A stretch of 64,000 bases of DNA from Bemisia tabaci (GCF_918797505.1 NC_092797.1:14459372-14523371); one strand, 5' to 3'. Positions 42,875-53,119 are shown, counted from the stretch's first letter. Made by a program: numbers and translations. The notes: generated from the letters alone by a model not told the origin.

Positions 42875-43045
42875 TTGTGGTGTAGTGGTTGTAGCGCTGG
42901 ACCTATGACTAAGAGGTCCCGGGAACGATTCCCCGCCATGTGACCTAAGTTTGATGGTCTCAAGCATTGGTCATCTGGGGCTGGGGTAATAAGCGTGGGA
43001 TTAGCCGATAGGCTACTTGAAATTGGTAAAAAATAAAAAAAAAAT
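42875..43045 (+). mobile_element. tRNA-derived SINE
   Basis: A-box-like TGGTGTAGTGG (42878) and B-box-like GGGAACGATTCCC (about 42921-42933) are spaced as in a tRNA gene. The segment between (CGCTGGACCTATGACTAAGA, then GGTCCC) can form an anticodon-arm-like stem. It is followed by about 80 bp of unrelated body and an A-rich tail (43026-43045). SINEs are transcribed by polymerase III and mobilised by a LINE. No partner LINE is in the window. Confidence 0.6.
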
Positions 43046-43135
43046 TAGAAATTTATACATGTAAAAGCTCTGTAGATGTACGTAATTGTGCGTGTCGCGT
43101 AAGAAACGCCTTCATCATGACTTGATACTTTCCAG

Positions 43136-43330
43136 CATGACCCTGGAGGTCGAATAGTTGCATCACAACTTGAGAAACAAATGAGAGTTGAGCGTGACCT
43201 CAAAAACCATTACCAACTGCCATACGACGAACCATCGGAGTTGGGTTGGTTTCGAACCGAAAAGACACTTTATCATATGCGTCTGACAACCGCGCTGAGG
43301 ATAATGCATTATGAGAGAGAAGAGCAAAAG
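43136..43330 (+). CDS. Candidate internal coding exon (unknown protein)
   Basis: A 195-bp segment follows an acceptor-like GATACTTTCCAG and precedes a strong donor GTAAGA (43331). It is exactly 65 codons, open throughout, and starts and ends in phase 0. The peptide includes LEKQMRVERDLKNHYQ, a DEPSELGWF motif and a basic/acidic helix ending HYEREEQK. It reads like real protein rather than chance translation. An upstream in-frame stop lies near 43116, so the acceptor is required. I do not recognise the family. It could join 45373-45564 downstream, which is also phase 0. A fortuitous open stretch remains possible. Confidence 0.4.
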
Positions 43331-44510
43331 GTAAGAAAAATAAATAAACGTTCCTGCGCCTCGCCCGAGCGGCGAGCCCGGAGCCCGGGGCTGACGACAC
43401 ATGTTCAAAGGGCCGCCCGCTTGACCCGCGAAAAGGTGAAGAGATTAATGGCACCCGAACTGCGAGCATAAAAAGATTCACGGAGGAAGGTGGCTGAAAG
43501 GAACTTCTACAATTCCCGGGGCGACTGTCCACACCGCCGGATCGGGGTTCACAGAACTTTCCGACCGTTCCGATATCGGGCTTTTGCATGCCCTTAAGGT
43601 GCTCTTCCGCGAGCAGCGCGCGACGTCAAGTTGCTCGCGCAAAGTGCCACAGCCGCTGATTGGAGCCGGAGAATTTATGAGACGCGATCCGTGAAAAAGG
43701 ACCTTGCCTTCCAAAAATTCGAAATTGGGCTATTGGTACCACTGTATGGAGGAAGGACATCTGGACATTTTGACGCAAGTTTGACCCTGAAAACTAAACA
43801 ATAATGGACAACTAGACAAGGTACTACGTTAGCATTCTGATATATGTTTCTTAACCAAAATTTAACGTGGAACACGATTCGTGTAACGGAAATTACCCCT
43901 CCACCATCCCAAAACAATTTGGGAAGTAAATCGTTTTTCCTGAATTTTGGCAACGGTTGTGAACCAAATCTCATGAAAAATTGTACTTTCCTCTACTAAT
44001 GCCCCGAATTCATACATGATCTAAAAAAAAAAAATTGAAATTTCAATTTAAAGAGAGGGTTTGGCGGTGTCTCGGCTCCTGCACCATGGCCGTTTACCCC
44101 TGGATTACCCTGTATATTCTCCACTCTAGGTGGAATTATTGTAATTTATCCTGCTTCCTTTGATAAAATGACTCGCTTTGTGGTACATTTGTGGCTATAA
44201 AATCATTTCACCAGGGTGCGCGGTTGATTTGGCGCGGCCTCCGTGGAGCCACGGCTTGAGTCCTCGACGAAGTGTTGCGCTTGCGATTGAGACGAAGGCC
44301 GCGACACGCTCCTATAAATGCCACTTTAAATGTGACACTAAGGAATGAATTCCCCTTTAGTTTTTCGACTGCTTTTCGAGAGCAGAGAGGGTCAACTGTG
44401 CCAATCATTGGTCCAAATTCCCGAAACGGTTTCTTCCTTGGGCAGGACTCACAAGGGTTCGATTCAATTATAGAGAGTGCAATTTAGTGGGTTTTGAGAC
44501 AATGAATCCT

Positions 44511-44578
<68 letters not shown>

Positions 44579-45002
44579 ACGACCTAGTAAATATGGAAAC
44601 TAGATCAAATATTTTATAAAAGTTTGAAGTCGATGTGGAAAAGAATTCATAAAACTTTGGAAAATGTATGATAGAATATTCAAGAATATTACAGAATATT
44701 GTTCATAATATATTCATAAAACTTACAAAACTCTGCTCATTCATCCGAGATTCACAATACTCGCAGTTTCCATTGCATAAGAAAGATATGACATTCAAAA
44801 CAACGCCTTAATGCAACTATTCGTGCTTAGCGGGTGTCGGCATTGCATAACCAAATAGATGAAGGCGTTCTAACTTCTTAACCCGACAGTCGTTCAATTT
44901 TTCCGAGATAAGGGGACACATTCATAGTCTTGGCTGGCACAGGGCCACTAGGGGAACCTTCGTTCCTTTCAACCAATTCTGAAAACTGGACATGAATAAT
45001 GA
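43331..45002. other. Putative intron or intergenic DNA
   Basis: Contains a GC-rich block (43350-43680) with overlapping frames in all phases, a family J fragment at 43804-43890 (CTAGACAAGGTACTACGTTA), a mariner-type end remnant near 44102 (GGATTACCCTGTATA) and a 62-A tract at 44515-44576. No further exon is supported. Confidence 0.35.
44515..44576. repeat. A62 homopolymer
   Basis: 62 uninterrupted A residues, the longest homopolymer in the window. No SINE or LINE head could be recognised immediately upstream. Confidence 0.9.
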
Positions 45003-45148
45003 ATTGGACCACATTTCGCAATAAGGAACCACTATTTACGGCTCATTTTAGAAAAAAACATATGAATCGTCGGCTTCCCTCTATACAGAAAGGTGCCTCT
45101 ATACAAGAGCCAGAGATTGTGACTCCTTTTTGCAAAATGTAATCCAAT
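45003..45148. mobile_element. Family H hairpin MITE, copy 4 (diverged)
   Basis: Left ATTGGACCACATTTCGCAAT, right TTTTTGCAAAATGTAATCCA, then AT. Internal AGAGCCAGAGATTG matches the fragment at 550-585. Confidence 0.55.
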
Positions 45149-45372
45149 TAGTGGCGGATTATCTCACAAAATAACTTCGAATAAAAAATGGACGACTCAA
45201 CCCAATTTTCCATCGAGATCTTGTAAACCTTCTGACAAGCAACCTCATTACTTCTGATGAAATATACTGGTACCTGGTGTCTTAAAATAAAATCTGCATA
45301 GTATCCAGAGAATTTTCATTCGGCTCGATTTTCACGGATCTCCCATCGGGATTCATCGAGTTAAGCTTACAG

Positions 45373-45564
45373 CAAGTCATGAAGTTCTTAGCTGAAACCG
45401 GAGTCGAACCGATTCTGAAGTTATCCAGACGTGACGCTACAGGAAAGCTGAGTCGCGGAAGAAATAAGCCAAATGCGACCGGGAAGAATGTTTGGCTGGG
45501 GTTTACAAAGAGCGCAGTGAGACAGGGCCACAAGCGGAGTGTCGGCGAAATTTATTTCCGATAG
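45373..45564 (+). CDS. Candidate terminal exon (unknown protein)
   Basis: Follows an acceptor-like AGCTTACAG ending at 45372 and reads 63 codons in phase 0 to a TAG at 45562-45564. The peptide is basic, with VMKFLAETGVEPILKL, a KPNATGKNVWLGF motif and an end near VGEIYF. The phase agrees with the donor at 43330. The evidence for this exon is weaker than for 43136-43330, and no polyadenylation signal was identified nearby. Confidence 0.25.
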   Translation, partial: QVMKFLAETGVEPILKLSRRDATGKLSRGRNKPNATGKNVWLGFTKSAVRQGHKRSVGEIYFR

Positions 45565-46220
45565 ATATTCCCAGAGAGGAGGAAGTAATATAGTCTGCTA
45601 TTGCAAAGCCTTATTGATCTCTTGCTCCAACTTACCTGGAATCAATCGGAACAGCGCAGCATGACAATTCCGCAGTAATTGATGTCTTTCTGTTCGTTGC
45701 GTGGATGCTAGGTAGATTTGATGTACCCCAAGCGTTGCGCTGCGGTACCGTAAAAAAAGAGCGCCTTATTATGAGCATTCAATCGTTGCCAACTCTAATT
45801 AAAAATTTAATTTGTATGGAGAGTTCTGCTTCTCTTCCTTCCAATTTTGGAATATTCTAAATTGACTATCTATTTTGCTTTTTTAGCGCCAAACTGCGGG
45901 TGGAGAATCTTATGCACGAGCACGAGGAAAAACGACACAAATGGTCTGCGAGTTTTTCTGTAATATGTGGTTTGAGATGTATGGCATATATAGAACCTTC
46001 TTCGGCATATACATTTGAACCGCCTTTTATATGTGTTCAAAATCACAGAAAAACACTCATATACTTTTAGCAAAATGCTCAGTTTTAATCCATGGACCCT
46101 TTTCCATAAGAAATTTAGTCTCGGAGTTCCTCTAATCGAGGGGCTTGGAGGACAAGGATCAGTTTTTGCTATTTTGAGGAGTACGTATTTGAGGTTTCAA
46201 GATTACGTGATCCTTATACG
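45565..46220. other. Intergenic DNA up to the BEL insertion
   Basis: A family A-like fragment (AGCGCCTTATTATGAGCATT, then CAATCGTTGCC) lies near 45761. No gene. Confidence 0.4.
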
Positions 46221-46225
46221 ACGGA
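46221..46225. repeat. Target-site duplication, left (ACGGA)
   Basis: ACGGA immediately precedes the 5' LTR and recurs at 54720-54724 after the 3' LTR. BEL/Pao integrases usually give 4-6 bp duplications. Confidence 0.9.
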
Positions 46226-46840
46226 TGTTCCCGCCACAGCGGATCCACCAGGTATTTGGAAACTCGGAAGTTTCCCCCGCAATACGCACACGGACAACAC
46301 GCGTTGCACCGCGGCGTATTGTCTCTCTCCGCGGCGTTTGTTCCTAGCGAACTTCGCCCGACCGCCGCCTGAGGGCGCTCCGCGCACCACGCTGCTCGCG
46401 ATCAGCTGACCGTGCCGGTCCCTATGTAGGTCACTAGTGCTTCTGTGCTTGTCTGTCTGTCACGTCCTGCTTGTACATCGAAGCTGCTTGGAGTTTAGCT
46501 GTTCCGCATCCTGAGGATTTCTTTATTAGCATTCTGATTCTTTCGCTTTCTTATTAGCACTTTCTTCCTTTATTAGCTGTACTGCACGGTAAGCCGCATT
46601 TTTCTTTTGTCACTACCGCCTCCTTTGCCACCGCATGTGGAGACCTCGGCCTTGGAGCCCACCGCTGTTCATCACCGCCGCACCGCCGCATGGCCTCATC
46701 TTCCCAAACAAAAGGGGTTTTGGGAAGATGATCGGCTGAGCGCCACCACGTTTAGGTTCGGGGGGATTCAGTTTTCGGAGAGAGAGGTGACCGCCTATAT
46801 ACAGTCCACTCATATTTTTTAGCTCAGCCCTGACGCTACA
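46226..46840 (+). repeat. BEL 5' LTR
   Basis: 615 bp, TG...CA ends. It contains a perfect 12-bp hairpin (CATCTTCCCAAA at 46697-46708 against 46719-46730) and a donor-like ACGGTAAGC at 46587-46595. No canonical TATA box is obvious. The sequence matches the 3' LTR throughout by eye. Confidence 0.95.
46589..46590 (+). promoter_or_regulatory. Candidate splice donor in the 5' LTR
   Basis: GCACG followed by GTAAGC fits the donor consensus closely. If transcription starts upstream of it in the LTR, it could splice to the acceptor at 53114 and bring a cap close to the accessory ORF. Inference only. Confidence 0.35.
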
Positions 46841-47781
46841 TTTTGGTCCCTCGGGCCGGATGAAGGACAGCATTTTGGTCCCTCGGTCCTTTGATTGAGA
46901 CAGCATTTTGATCATCGGCATTAATTTTAAGGCAGCATTCCTTTTCCATTGAGCATGTTAAGCCATCATTTTAAGTTCCATCGTGTCTGAGTTTCACCTC
47001 TTAGAAGGCTGTACCTTCTTCGAGGCCACGTTCCCCCGCAGCTCAGCACGGCCTCAGTCGTACATGTGTGAGGTTAAGGTTGATTTCTTACCTAGGATAT
47101 TACTAGTCTTCTTCAAGATTAACGAGTTCACCCGCATTCTAGTAAAAATCAGCTCACCGCAAACCGCATTTTTAGTTCTCTCAATTTGGCTCAATGTATA
47201 ACCTCACTGTCGCTGCACATGGCTGTGAGCAGCTTGTGAGAATTTTTTTGTCATTGTGGGTGCTTTTAGCTCTCTCACCCTCTACTTTCTCACCTGCTTA
47301 TGCAGCGCTAGGATAATTTTCATCATTCATTGCAGTGAGGTCAGTTATTTTATGCTCCGTTCTCGCCTCGCCTCCTCTCCGAACGTTCCTCTCCGAACCT
47401 AAATATCTCCGCATATCATCGTAACTTACCAGTTATCATTTTGTAGTGAGTGCTATCATTAGTATACTTGCTTATCCTGTGTGCTTGTTTTGCATTTTGG
47501 GTGTGCTTAAGCTTAGTATTTTCAACTTGGGCATCCCTTATCAGTGCACATAGTATTTCATTGTTTTGCTCTGCATGGACTAACATGCCATAGAGTTACA
47601 CCGCACGCATTAGTTCCTCAGCTCGCCGCAGTGTTTTTGAAGTGCGCCACTGTCTCTTGTTTGGTTTTCTATGCACTTTTTCCTCAAGCTATCAGTATTT
47701 TAGCAATCTTAGTGTACATTTTCTTAGCTCAAGCGCTCCGTTATCTCAATTTCATTTGGTTTGTCGCACCTGATCAGAACC
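46841..47781 (+). other. BEL untranslated leader
   Basis: 941 bp between LTR and Gag start. It includes diverging repeats of CAGCATTTTGGTCCCTCGG at about 46837-46950. Short frames here are not conserved domains. It probably holds the packaging signal, which I cannot locate. Confidence 0.6.
46844..46861 (+). other. Candidate primer-binding site
   Basis: TGGTCCCTCGGGCCGGAT begins three bases after the LTR. A primer-binding site should start TGG, complementary to a tRNA CCA end. Part of it (TTTTGGTCCCTCGG) is repeated at about 46872, which is unusual. The tRNA was not identified. Confidence 0.35.
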
Positions 47782-50700
47782 ATGGCAACGTTAGATTTGG
47801 AGCTAGAACAAAGGTTGCAAGCAAATATTGCTGAAGGACAATGTGTTTTACGCACGCTAACTTCTTTGCATGAGGAGGCACTTGCGCTCTCTATAAAAAC
47901 TGTCCAAGGTTTCCAGGGACAGATTAATAGGTTAGCAGCCATAGAAGCTGAGGCTACTATTGTCAGAAAGCAAGCAGTAGCAGTTAATGTGGCTATTCCT
48001 GATGAGTGCAAATCAAAGCGCATTAATATTACTAAATTTACTGATGATGTTGATACTTTCTTACGAGCGATAAATCACAAGTTTTATTCATTGCTCGCAC
48101 AAGTGCGCACACCTGGGGCGGCCACACCAGCCCCCCAGACAGCACAACCGCCTGGCCAGAAAAACCAAGTTAGGTTACCCAAACTTGAACTGCCCAAGTT
48201 TTCAGGTACTCTCACTGAATGGTCATCTTTTTATAGTATGTTTAAAGTGTCAGTTCATGAAAATGCTTCTCTAACCCCAATTGAGAAGTTCACTTATTTG
48301 CTTTCCTCTTTATCTGGTGAAGCGCTCTCGCTTGTAAAAACGCTTGATCCTACTGCTGAAAATTATGGTGTTGCTTGGGACCTTTTGGAGAGCCGCTATA
48401 AGTCAGAAAAACGACATATCTATCATCATTTCGGTGGATTACTAGACTTACCGGAGATAAAGAATAGCGCTCAGATACCGCAATTACTCACAAAAGTACA
48501 GGAACATAAAAACGCGCTCACCTCGTTAAAAATTGAGGACGCAACGTATGGTCCTTTGTTAGTTACTGTACTCACGCGAAAATTATCGCCCTTCTGGCAG
48601 CGCAAATTAGATGAATCCCGTGCAGATCCTCGCGCGTATCCAACGTTAGAGGAGTTCATTGACTTTTTGAAAGATGAGTGCTCTCAAGCTCTAGACAACC
48701 CTGTAAGTCATAAGCCTCAGTCTAGTCAAAGCGGCTCTCAGAAGTCCCCCAAGGTTTTGTTAGCTAAAAACGACCAAACCCAGTCTCCTGCTAATGGTAA
48801 ACAACGTAAGCGTTCGCATGGTAGTGGTACTAATTCTGCTCGGCAATCGCATGCTTTTGATTCTTCCCTTGTAAATACTTCTCCTGCTGCTTCGCCTTCG
48901 TCGGCCCCGCACATCTCAGCTAACGCATCGACCACTACGGACTCCTACGCTGGAAAACATCTCTGTGGATGGTGCGAACGAGGTCATCAAGCGTTCCGCT
49001 GCCCTCAAATATTGAACATGTCGCCTTCAGAACGGATGAACGCAGCACGCAAGAATCAACTATGTTTCAACTGCCTCGGAAATCACGACGTTGGAAAATG
49101 TGAATCGCGCCACAACTGCTTCCGTTGCGGAAAACGGCACTACACCATCTTATGCCAGAAGCAGGACCCCCAAGGACAGGCTGACCAGATCAAGGACACC
49201 AAGAAGGTTTTCATCGCACGAATTCCAGAGCAGACGGTAGTTCTACCGACCGCCCGAGTACTCCTATCCGCTAACGGACACGTCGTCATTGCCAGGGCGC
49301 TGTTGGACTCTTGCGCAGACGTGTCCATCGTCACTACTCGTTGCGCTCAGCTGCTCCATCTCAAGCTCGCTCGCCATGCCGCCCCTGTTGCCGGATTGGA
49401 CGACACCGGCATTCAGGTCAGGGGTTCCGTGGAGGTGGACGTCAGCACTCTGGACAAGCAACTCGTCGCCTGCGACCACAGGATGCTCGTGTCGACAAAG
49501 ATTACTGGTCACACCCCCTCAGTCGCGCTCTCCAGGACCATCCGTGCTCGTTGCCGCAGCTTGCCGCTCGCCGACCCGGATTTTGACTGGCCTGGTCCCG
49601 TGGACATGCTGATAGGAGCTGATCTCCTGCCACTGGCGCTGACTGGCGACTCCATCAAGCTGGGTTCCCCGGCCCCCGTCGCCTGGGGTACTCTCTTTGG
49701 TTACGTCGTCCTTGGACCCGCACCCCGCCGCACCGCTTCGGAGGATACCGCCGAGAGTCGCAAGGTGCTACTCACTCGGGAACCCCCGAATCTCTCGAAG
49801 CTGTTCGAAGATTTTTGCGCCATTGAAGACGTCGCTCCCGCAGCAAGGCAGGACCCGACCGACGAATACGTGGAAAACTTCTACACCGCTACGACAACAC
49901 AAGGAGCAGACGGACGATACTGCGTCCGACTTCCGTTCAAGCCAGAACACCCGCCGCTGGGAACGTCACTCGCACGAGCTGAAGTTCGTTTTCGAGCCCT
50001 GGAACGCCGCTTCGAGAAGGAGCCGGAGTTTCACGCGGCCTACAAGAAGTTTATGCAGGAGTACGAGAACAACGGATTCATGTCTCCTGCCGCCATACCG
50101 CCCGCAACCGCACCGCACTACTTCATTCCGCATCACGCAGTTGTGAAGGAGTCTAGCAGCACGACCAAGCTACGCGTCGTTTTTGACGCCTCCGCACCGA
50201 CCTCCACCAAGGTCTCGTTGAATCAAGTCCTGCTTCCTGGTCCCAAGTTACAGACGGACATACGCGACTTGATCATCAACTTCCGCAAGCATCCAATCAC
50301 CCTGACCGCAGACATTCAGCAGATGTACTTATACATCAACATTCATCCGAGCGACGCCAAGTTCCAGATGATCCTCTGGCGCCCGGACAAAACCGCGCCT
50401 GTTCGAGCCTACACGCTGAACACCGTAACCTTCGGCGTCAACTGTAGCCCGTTTTTGGCCATCCGCACCACGCAACAAACCGCGACCGATTACGGTCAAG
50501 AAAATCCTGACGCCGCGAAAGCGCTCACCTCAGAGGTCTACGTCGACAACCTGCTAACTGGAGCCTCCACCGTCGAAGCTGCCAAGAACAGGAAGGTAGC
50601 GATAGAGACACTCGCCTCCAAAGGGGGATTTCGGTTCCGCAAATGGACCTCCAACGACGCACGAGTGCTGGAAGGAGTCCCAGCCGAAGATCTGGAGTGC

Positions 50701-53073
50701 CCGTTCCTTGACGACCCAGAAAATCCACGCTACTCTCTTCTCGGACTGCACTGGGCGTCCAAGAGAGACCTTTTTACCTACCTCATTCGCTTGGACACAG
50801 ACGCTAGGACAAAGAGAGGAGTGTTGTCCGTTGTGGCGTCCATCTACGACCCTTGCGGCTGGCTTAGCCCCGTCGTCTTAGGCGCCAAAACCTTCATCAA
50901 GGAGCTGTGGAACTTGCCACTAGATTGGGACACTCCGCTCCCTCCCAACGTACAGCAGAGATGGGACTCTTTCACCGCCGAACTCTCTGCACTCACACAG
51001 GTCACCGTTCCGCGCTTGATGCACCGCCCCGCCCCTAGCTATCAGATTCACGGTTTCTGTGATGCTAGCATCTGTGGGTACGCCGCCGCTCTGTATCTCC
51101 GCTCCGCCGCTAACGAAACCGCAAGCACAGCGAAAGTCTCGCTAATCATCGCCAAGACTCGTGTCGCCCCTAAGAAGGAAATCACAATTCCACGCCTAGA
51201 GCTTTGCGCAGCTGTACTCCTGACTCGTCTTTTTGAAGCCTATCTACCTCTCCTACTGGACTTTGCTCCGGAAAAAGTCGTAGGTTGGTCTGACTCCACG
51301 ATTGTGCTATCTTGGATAGCTTCGAATAGCCGACTCGACACGTTCGTCGCTAACAGAGTAGGGAAGATTCGAGACACAACAGCGTCCGTTACCTGGAAGT
51401 ACGTGCCGTCAGAGTCTAACCCCAGCGATCCCGCCTCTAGAGGAATCCCACCCTCTGAGCTTCCCGCGCACCCGCTCTGGTGGGAAGGCCCACCATGGCT
51501 GACCCTCCCAGAGAGCGAGTGGCCACCGCACCCGGATCTTATCCCAGAAAAGGATTTACCCGGGGTCTTACCCGCAGCCACAGTCCTGCTAGCGACCGTG
51601 GCTCCACAGAACTTAGGCATCCCGCTATTTTCTACGTGGACTAAAACTGTGCGCGTCATGGCGTACGTTTTCCGCTTCTTTTCCGCGACACGTCTCCGAA
51701 CGCGTCCCACGGGGATTTTACAGCCAGCAGAACTTGCAGGCGCAGAATCCTGGATCCTTAAAGCCACCCAAGAAGTTTACTTTGCCGAGGACTTCAAACT
51801 GTTGGGTGCTGACAAACCCGCTACGCAACGTCTTCGTAAACTCCACCCGTTCATCGACTCTCATGGTCTGCTTCGAGTGGGGGGACGACTTCGCCACTCA
51901 GCCCTGAGTGACGACGCCAGAATGCCCATAGTCATTCCTGGAGAAGCGCACATCGCCCGCCTCATCGTGACGTTTTATCACAGGGAAAACCTGCACGCCG
52001 GACCGCAACTCCTCCAATCTTTGATTTGCAGGAAATTCTGGATCCTCAACGCCCGCAGACTCTGTCGCCAAGTCGTGCATCAGTGTCTACCCTGCTTCAA
52101 GGCCAGACCTCGACAAGTCAACCCGTTGATGGGGGATTTGCCTCCAGAACGCGTGCTCCCAAACCCGCCATTCCTGAAGACTGGCATGGATTATGCTGGG
52201 CCATTCAAAGTGAAGATTCATCAGCTCCGCTCTGCTCGCGTTGTAAATGTCTACCTGTGCATCTTCGTCTGTTTGTGTGTGAAGGCTGTTCACATTGAAG
52301 TCGTCCACGATCTCACGACGGTTGCGTTCCTCGCAGCGCTTAGCCGCTTCATCGCCCGACGTGGATGTCCGAGTGACCTTTTCAGCGATTGTGGAACTCA
52401 GTTCGTAGGAGCCAAGAACGCCTTGTACCGCCTCATGCATCCGAAGAACCCGCAGCTGCTACAGTACGCGTATGACGCAGGTATAAACTTTCATTTCAAT
52501 CCGCCCGCCGCGCCCCATCAAGGAGGCATATGGGAAAGCGCTGTCAAGAGCGCGAAGTTTCACCTAGCTCGCGCCGCGCAGTCCACCACGCTAGTCTTGG
52601 AGGAATTCCAAACGCTGAGTCAACGCATCGAAGCCATGCTCAACTCACGCCCGCTTACCCCGCTATCCTCGGACCCGTTGGATTTAGCTGCCCTTACGCC
52701 AGGGCACTTCCTGATCGGAAGACCGCTCGCCGCACCGCCAGAGACCCGCTATGAAGACAAGGATCTCACCTATCTGCACCGTTGGAACCTCACGCAGGCC
52801 CTCGCCCAGCAGATATGGAGACGCTGGAGCACCGAGTACTTGTGTTCTCTGCAACCGCGGAAGAAGTGGACCGACGTAACCCCTTCCTTGGAAGTCGGAT
52901 CCTTGGTCTTAATCCATGATCCACACGCGCCGCCATTAGCCTGGAGATTGGGTCGAGTCTCCGCAGTATTCCCAGGTGCCGACAACCATGTCCGCGTGGC
53001 TGAGGTCACCACCGCCACCGGGGAATACAAACGACCGGTACACAAGCTGTACCCGTTGCCGGTCGCTATGTAA
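47782..53073 (+). CDS. gag-pol: BEL/Pao Gag-Pol polyprotein
   Basis: 1763 aa from the first ATG (47782); an upstream in-frame stretch from 47761 starts only with TTG. It supplies capsid, protease, reverse transcriptase/RNase H and integrase for replication of the element. Domains: Gag region with a DUF1759-like segment (about 130-300); three knuckles of form C-x2-C-x3-H-x4-C (about 395-458); aspartic protease with LLDSCAD (Asp509); RT (about 785-960) with motif A TADIQQ (Asp844) and motif C YVDN (920-923); RNase H starting GFCDAS (Asp1094); integrase zinc finger HRENLHAG to CLPC (1400-1435); integrase core Asp1470, Asp1536, Glu1585; C-terminal DUF5641-like region. No stop or frameshift interrupts it. 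Oddities: YVDN instead of YVDD, and a shift from AT-rich to GC-rich codons near 48900-48960. Gag and Pol share one frame, as is common in BEL/Pao. Confidence 0.95.
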   Translation: MATLDLELEQRLQANIAEGQCVLRTLTSLHEEALALSIKTVQGFQGQINRLAAIEAEATIVRKQAVAVNVAIPDECKSKRINITKFTDDVDTFLRAINHKFYSLLAQVRTPGAATPAPQTAQPPGQKNQVRLPKLELPKFSGTLTEWSSFYSMFKVSVHENASLTPIEKFTYLLSSLSGEALSLVKTLDPTAENYGVAWDLLESRYKSEKRHIYHHFGGLLDLPEIKNSAQIPQLLTKVQEHKNALTSLKIEDATYGPLLVTVLTRKLSPFWQRKLDESRADPRAYPTLEEFIDFLKDECSQALDNPVSHKPQSSQSGSQKSPKVLLAKNDQTQSPANGKQRKRSHGSGTNSARQSHAFDSSLVNTSPAASPSSAPHISANASTTTDSYAGKHLCGWCERGHQAFRCPQILNMSPSERMNAARKNQLCFNCLGNHDVGKCESRHNCFRCGKRHYTILCQKQDPQGQADQIKDTKKVFIARIPEQTVVLPTARVLLSANGHVVIARALLDSCADVSIVTTRCAQLLHLKLARHAAPVAGLDDTGIQVRGSVEVDVSTLDKQLVACDHRMLVSTKITGHTPSVALSRTIRARCRSLPLADPDFDWPGPVDMLIGADLLPLALTGDSIKLGSPAPVAWGTLFGYVVLGPAPRRTASEDTAESRKVLLTREPPNLSKLFEDFCAIEDVAPAARQDPTDEYVENFYTATTTQGADGRYCVRLPFKPEHPPLGTSLARAEVRFRALERRFEKEPEFHAAYKKFMQEYENNGFMSPAAIPPATAPHYFIPHHAVVKESSSTTKLRVVFDASAPTSTKVSLNQVLLPGPKLQTDIRDLIINFRKHPITLTADIQQMYLYINIHPSDAKFQMILWRPDKTAPVRAYTLNTVTFGVNCSPFLAIRTTQQTATDYGQENPDAAKALTSEVYVDNLLTGASTVEAAKNRKVAIETLASKGGFRFRKWTSNDARVLEGVPAEDLECPFLDDPENPRYSLLGLHWASKRDLFTYLIRLDTDARTKRGVLSVVASIYDPCGWLSPVVLGAKTFIKELWNLPLDWDTPLPPNVQQRWDSFTAELSALTQVTVPRLMHRPAPSYQIHGFCDASICGYAAALYLRSAANETASTAKVSLIIAKTRVAPKKEITIPRLELCAAVLLTRLFEAYLPLLLDFAPEKVVGWSDSTIVLSWIASNSRLDTFVANRVGKIRDTTASVTWKYVPSESNPSDPASRGIPPSELPAHPLWWEGPPWLTLPESEWPPHPDLIPEKDLPGVLPAATVLLATVAPQNLGIPLFSTWTKTVRVMAYVFRFFSATRLRTRPTGILQPAELAGAESWILKATQEVYFAEDFKLLGADKPATQRLRKLHPFIDSHGLLRVGGRLRHSALSDDARMPIVIPGEAHIARLIVTFYHRENLHAGPQLLQSLICRKFWILNARRLCRQVVHQCLPCFKARPRQVNPLMGDLPPERVLPNPPFLKTGMDYAGPFKVKIHQLRSARVVNVYLCIFVCLCVKAVHIEVVHDLTTVAFLAALSRFIARRGCPSDLFSDCGTQFVGAKNALYRLMHPKNPQLLQYAYDAGINFHFNPPAAPHQGGIWESAVKSAKFHLARAAQSTTLVLEEFQTLSQRIEAMLNSRPLTPLSSDPLDLAALTPGHFLIGRPLAAPPETRYEDKDLTYLHRWNLTQALAQQIWRRWSTEYLCSLQPRKKWTDVTPSLEVGSLVLIHDPHAPPLAWRLGRVSAVFPGADNHVRVAEVTTATGEYKRPVHKLYPLPVAM

Positions 53074-53113
53074 GGTTTTTAACATAATTTTTGGTCCTTC
53101 CGCGTGTGTTTCA

Positions 53114-53114
53114 G
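53114..53114 (+). promoter_or_regulatory. Candidate splice acceptor before the accessory ORF
   Basis: A pyrimidine-rich stretch ending GTGTGTTTCAG closes at 53114, five bases before ATG at 53120. The Gag-Pol stop itself sits in a donor-like ATGTAAGG (GT at 53070), but splicing out that 45-bp interval does not bring the two frames together. A long splice from the LTR is the more useful hypothesis. Confidence 0.4.
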
Positions 53115-53119
53115 GTCTA

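Noticed and set aside
47761..47781. Gag-Pol starting seven codons upstream of the ATG
   Set aside because: The upstream frame has only a TTG. A eukaryotic start at ATG 47782 is preferred.
51240..51767. 175-codon minus-strand frame within BEL pol
   Set aside because: Shadow of the GC-rich Pol frame, with no independent domain. The same applies to the other long frames inside 49264-53800.
53070..53114. Splicing that fuses Gag-Pol to the accessory ORF
   Set aside because: Removing this interval gives a short out-of-frame tail and a stop, not the accessory frame.
52976..53119. Accessory ORF extended upstream into integrase coding
   Set aside because: The frame is open but overlaps the Pol C-terminus. 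The ATG at 53120, right after an acceptor-like site, is a better start, and the upstream peptide has no domain.
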